From the NCBI RefSeq assembly GCF_025717065.2, contig NZ_JAOVZO020000020.1:806001-870000 (forward strand): 64,000 bases of DNA. The letters run 5' to 3'. Of the stretch, positions 61,889 to 64,000 are shown in pieces (positions within the stretch are counted from its first letter, which is position 1; the number at the start of each line of letters is the position of its first letter). A model generated the notes under the pieces. That model had not been told where the DNA came from, did no database searches, and worked only from the letters and a program-made list of their open reading frames with translations. Made by a program: the position numbers and the translations under genes. Origin of the DNA: Tahibacter soli (GTDB lineage Bacteria; Pseudomonadota; Gammaproteobacteria; Xanthomonadales; Rhodanobacteraceae).

Positions 61889-62475
61889 CGGACGTGCGAC
61901 GCCTGCGCCCCGCCGACTATCGCCGCATGGCATGGAAGAACGGCGGCGGCATCACCACCGAAATCGCGCGCGAGCCAGCCGACGGCGACGCGTTCGACTG
62001 GCGAATCTCGATCGCGCAGATCGGGCAGGACGGCGACTTCTCGATGTTCCCCGGCGTCGACCGCGAGCTGATGCTGCTCGACGGCGGCGGCGTCGAACTC
62101 GTGATCGGCATCGACGAACCCGTCGCGCTGACGCGGCGCTACCAGAAGCACGCGTTTCCCGGCGAGGCGCCGGTCTCGTGCCGCCTGCTCGACGGACCGA
62201 CGAGCGACTTCAACGTCATGACGCGCCGCGGCGCCGTGCGCGCCGAACTGATCGCACGCACGATCGTCGGCTCAATGGTGTTTTTCGCCGGCGACGCCGC
62301 CGTCACGTGGCTGATCCACGTCGCGAACGGCCATGTCGAATTCAAGGACCGGCCCGAAGCGCCGCAGGCCGACGCCGGCGATACGCTGATCCTCGCGATC
62401 GCGCCTGGCGAATCGCGCGGGCTCGTCCTCACGGGACACGGCGAACTCGTGCTGGTGAAGCTCGAGAGGATTTAG
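61885..62475 (+). CDS. HutD/Ves-like cupin protein
   Basis: 196 residues. DYRRMAWKNGGGITTEIARE (HutD signature), FDWRISIAQIGQDGDFSMFP, DRELMLLDGGGVELVI, and DFNVMTRRGAVRAEL. A small double-stranded-beta-helix fold linked to histidine use in some bacteria, or cold-shock in others; no hut gene is in the window. ATG overlaps the SET gene stop by four bases, so they are co-expressed. Convergent with piuC. Confidence 0.9.
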   Translation: MTDVRRLRPADYRRMAWKNGGGITTEIAREPADGDAFDWRISIAQIGQDGDFSMFPGVDRELMLLDGGGVELVIGIDEPVALTRRYQKHAFPGEAPVSCRLLDGPTSDFNVMTRRGAVRAELIARTIVGSMVFFAGDAAVTWLIHVANGHVEFKDRPEAPQADAGDTLILAIAPGESRGLVLTGHGELVLVKLERI

Positions 62476-62487
62476 GGATGGTCTGGA

Positions 62488-62629
62488 CAAGTCCATCCTG
62501 GACTTGCCAGCCCGCGCCGAGTCCGGCTCAGGTCCGGACTCGACTCACGCCGCATCAAGCACTGGCGTGCTTGATGCGCGAGCGAGCCATCCATGGCTCG
62601 CGGAAACTCTGAACTTGTTCAGAGTTTCC
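62488..62629. repeat. Multi-hairpin element, copy C
   Basis: Five consecutive hairpins: CAAGTCC/GGACTTG (loop ATCCT), CGAGTCCGG/CCGGACTCG (62518-62542), CGCATCAAGCAC/GTGCTTGATGCG (62551-62578, 12 bp), GCGAGCCA/TGGCTCGC (62582-62601) and GGAAACTCTGAAC/GTTCAGAGTTTCC (62602-62629, 13 bp). Lies exactly between convergent HutD and piuC genes; the last stem abuts the piuC stop at 62630. Confidence 0.75.
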
Positions 62630-63316
62630 TTAAGTCTCGGTCCAGCGGCGCAGCAGGTTGTGGTACACGCCGACCAGCTGCACGAGCGCCGGATGATCGG
62701 CGGCGGCCTGGTTCAGGCTCTGGATCGACACGTCGAGGTCGAACAGCAGGCGCCGTTCGCCGTCGTCGCGCACGAGGCTCTGGATCCAGAAGAACGACGC
62801 GACGCGCGCGCCGCGCGCGATCGGTTCGACGCGGTGCAGGCTCGACGCCGGATACAGGATCAGGTCGCCCGCCGGCAGTTTCACGGCGTGCGTGCCGAAC
62901 GTGTCTTCGATCGTCAGCTCGCCGCCGTCGTATTCGTCGGGGTTCGACAGGAACAGCGTCGCCGACAGGTCGGTGCGCACCGGCGAGCGGTCGTCGCCGG
63001 TACGCGGATAGCGCACGGCGTTGTCGACGTGATAGCCGAACGACTGCCCTTCGCGATAGCAGTTGAACAGCGGCGGAAAGATTCGGCGCGGCAGCGCACC
63101 GGCCATGAACATCGCGTTGCGCTGCAGGCCTTCGAGCACGATCGCGCCGAGCTCGCGCGCGACCGGATGATCGTCCGGCAACTGCAGATTGTTCTTCGCC
63201 TTGGCCGACTGATAGCCGGCCGTCAGGCGGCCGTCGGCCCACCCGGCGGCGTCGAGCTTGCCGCGGCAGTGCGCGACCTGCTCGGCGGTGAGGATGTTCT
63301 GGATGTGCAGCAGCAT
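62630..63316 (-). CDS. piuC: PiuC-type Fe(II)/2-oxoglutarate-dependent hydroxylase
   Basis: 228 residues, PKHD-type 2-oxoglutarate oxygenase. [15 protein letters not shown] gives the HxD iron ligands, [23 protein letters not shown] the distal His and the Arg that binds 2-oxoglutarate. N-terminal [19 protein letters not shown] is typical. PiuC is linked to siderophore receptor genes, as here: the receptor gene lies 185 bases upstream on the same strand. ATG at 63316 used. Confidence 0.93.
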   Translation of the reverse strand: MLLHIQNILTAEQVAHCRGKLDAAGWADGRLTAGYQSAKAKNNLQLPDDHPVARELGAIVLEGLQRNAMFMAGALPRRIFPPLFNCYREGQSFGYHVDNAVRYPRTGDDRSPVRTDLSATLFLSNPDEYDGGELTIEDTFGTHAVKLPAGDLILYPASSLHRVEPIARGARVASFFWIQSLVRDDGERRLLFDLDVSIQSLNQAAADHPALVQLVGVYHNLLRRWTET

Positions 63317-63340
63317 GAATCCGACTCCGCGACGCTCAAG

Positions 63341-63469
63341 CCCTCTCCCCCGGCGCCGCCGGGGAGAGGGTTGGGTGAGGGGGCGACGCTGGAATACGCA
63401 TCGACGAACGACCTGGCGTCGCCCCCTCACCCCGACCCTCTCCCCCAAGCGAGCTTGGGGGAGAGGGAG
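63341..63469. repeat. CCCTCTCCC/GGGAGAGGG composite, copy 4
   Basis: CCCTCTCCCCCGGC-GCC-GCCGGGGAGAGGG and CCCTCTCCCCCAAGC-GA-GCTTGGGGGAGAGGG with the shared centre GGGGGCGACGCT...CGACGAACGACC...GGCGTCGCC. Lies between the siderophore receptor and piuC genes. Confidence 0.75.
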
Positions 63470-63501
63470 TTCGAACGTCGCGAGCTTAGACCGATCCGCG
63501 C

Positions 63502-64000
63502 TCAGAACGAATACGTCGCCGACAGCACGACTTGACGCGCATCACCCGGCGTCGACCAGCCGTTGTTGCGCACGCGCGAGTAGTACTCCTTGTCGAACAG
63601 GTTGTTCGCATTGAGCTGCAGGCGCAGGTCGCGGTTGACGTTGTAGGCCACCATCGCGCGATGCACCGAATAGCCTTCGGCCTTGACCAGCGGGCCGTTG
63701 ATATTCGTCGCGCTGTGCTGCGTGACGTAGTAGTCGCCCTGGTAGGTGAGGCCGTAGCCGAACTGCCACTGGTTCCAGTCGTAGGTCGTCCACAGGCTCA
63801 GCGAGTGTTCGGGCACGTTCAGGAGCGGATCGCCCTTCGTGTAGTCGCGATTGTTGCCCGCTTCGAAGTTCGACGCGCCCTGCAGCACTTCGCTGTCGAG
63901 GTAGGTGTAGTTCGCGTAGACCGCCCAGTGGTCGGTCAGAAGGCCGGTCGCGCCGAGCGTCACGCCGTCGACGCGCGCCTGCCCGTCGAGCTGCTGCTCC
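63502..64000 (-). CDS. TonB-dependent siderophore receptor, C-terminal part (truncated by window edge)
   Basis: 166 residues of the beta-barrel end visible. [59 protein letters not shown] and the closing SATYSF mark a TonB siderophore receptor. The piuC partner suggests a catecholate receptor of the Fiu/PiuA kind. The plug, signal and TonB box lie outside the window. Iron/Fur control is likely but no Fur box can be seen. Confidence 0.9.
   Translation of the reverse strand, partial: EQQLDGQARVDGVTLGATGLLTDHWAVYANYTYLDSEVLQGASNFEAGNNRDYTKGDPLLNVPEHSLSLWTTYDWNQWQFGYGLTYQGDYYVTQHSATNINGPLVKAEGYSVHRAMVAYNVNRDLRLQLNANNLFDKEYYSRVRNNGWSTPGDARQVVLSATYSF

Overview
High-GC (about two thirds G+C by eye) bacterial chromosome. 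The gene complement fits a gammaproteobacterium of the Lysobacterales (Xanthomonadales), and the best single clue is the contiguous rmlB-rmlA-rmlC-rmlD-xanB order known from Xanthomonas and relatives. Several TonB-dependent receptors, an Oar-like receptor next to a LacI regulator, S9 peptidases, a DUF1800/DUF1501 pair and many dispersed hairpin repeats agree with this. Family-level placement (a Rhodanobacteraceae-like genus) is inference.

Region 1 (1-13006) is a carbohydrate locus: the C-terminus of a GH1 beta-glucosidase and glucokinase on the plus strand face a minus-strand set made of a LacI regulator, an Oar-like TonB receptor, a GH144-type endo-glucanase, a complete sugar ABC importer lacking its ATPase gene, and a 1039-residue discoidin/six-hairpin-like hydrolase. 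Genes in this set overlap by 4 bases. The likely substrate is beta-1,2-glucan or its oligosaccharides. Region 2 (13116-19784) holds a type II toxin-antitoxin pair, an SRPBCC protein, a translationally coupled DUF533-VOC-phosphatase trio, cstA-ybdD and a glycerophosphodiesterase. Region 3 (19981-31547) is a peptide-use block (two S9 peptidases, OPT and POT transporters) with a LysR/deacetylase/oxidoreductase cluster inside it. Region 4 (31852-37667) has a broken Ser/Thr kinase gene and the dTDP-rhamnose/GDP-mannose sugar genes. Region 5 (37952-44465) has a diguanylate cyclase, a cupredoxin-DUF1501-DUF1800 set, a CPBP membrane protease and one unrecognised gene.

Region 6 (44566-49749) carries the RNA-repair pair rtcB2-prfH, preceded by what looks like a 13-codon leader peptide and sequestering hairpins, then a Kelch protein, an ADP-ribosylglycohydrolase and a SymE-like toxin. 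Region 7 (49792-52006) is a repeat-rich island with a complete IS30-family element that has landed in a copy of a dispersed hairpin repeat. Region 8 (52007-64000) holds ssb, an S41 peptidase lipoprotein, a cysteine-rich peptide with a lanthipeptide-like leader, a TonB receptor, a DUF3574 lipoprotein, an NCS2 permease, ispB, a SET-domain/HutD pair, and a PiuC hydroxylase with the end of a siderophore receptor.

Most notable: the orphan RiPP-like precursor at 54966-55259, the putative leader-controlled rtcB2-prfH operon, and three kinds of structured repeats (mirror-arm repeats, CCCTCTCCC pairs, multi-hairpin clusters) that fill many intergenic gaps. No rRNA, tRNA or CRISPR array was seen.
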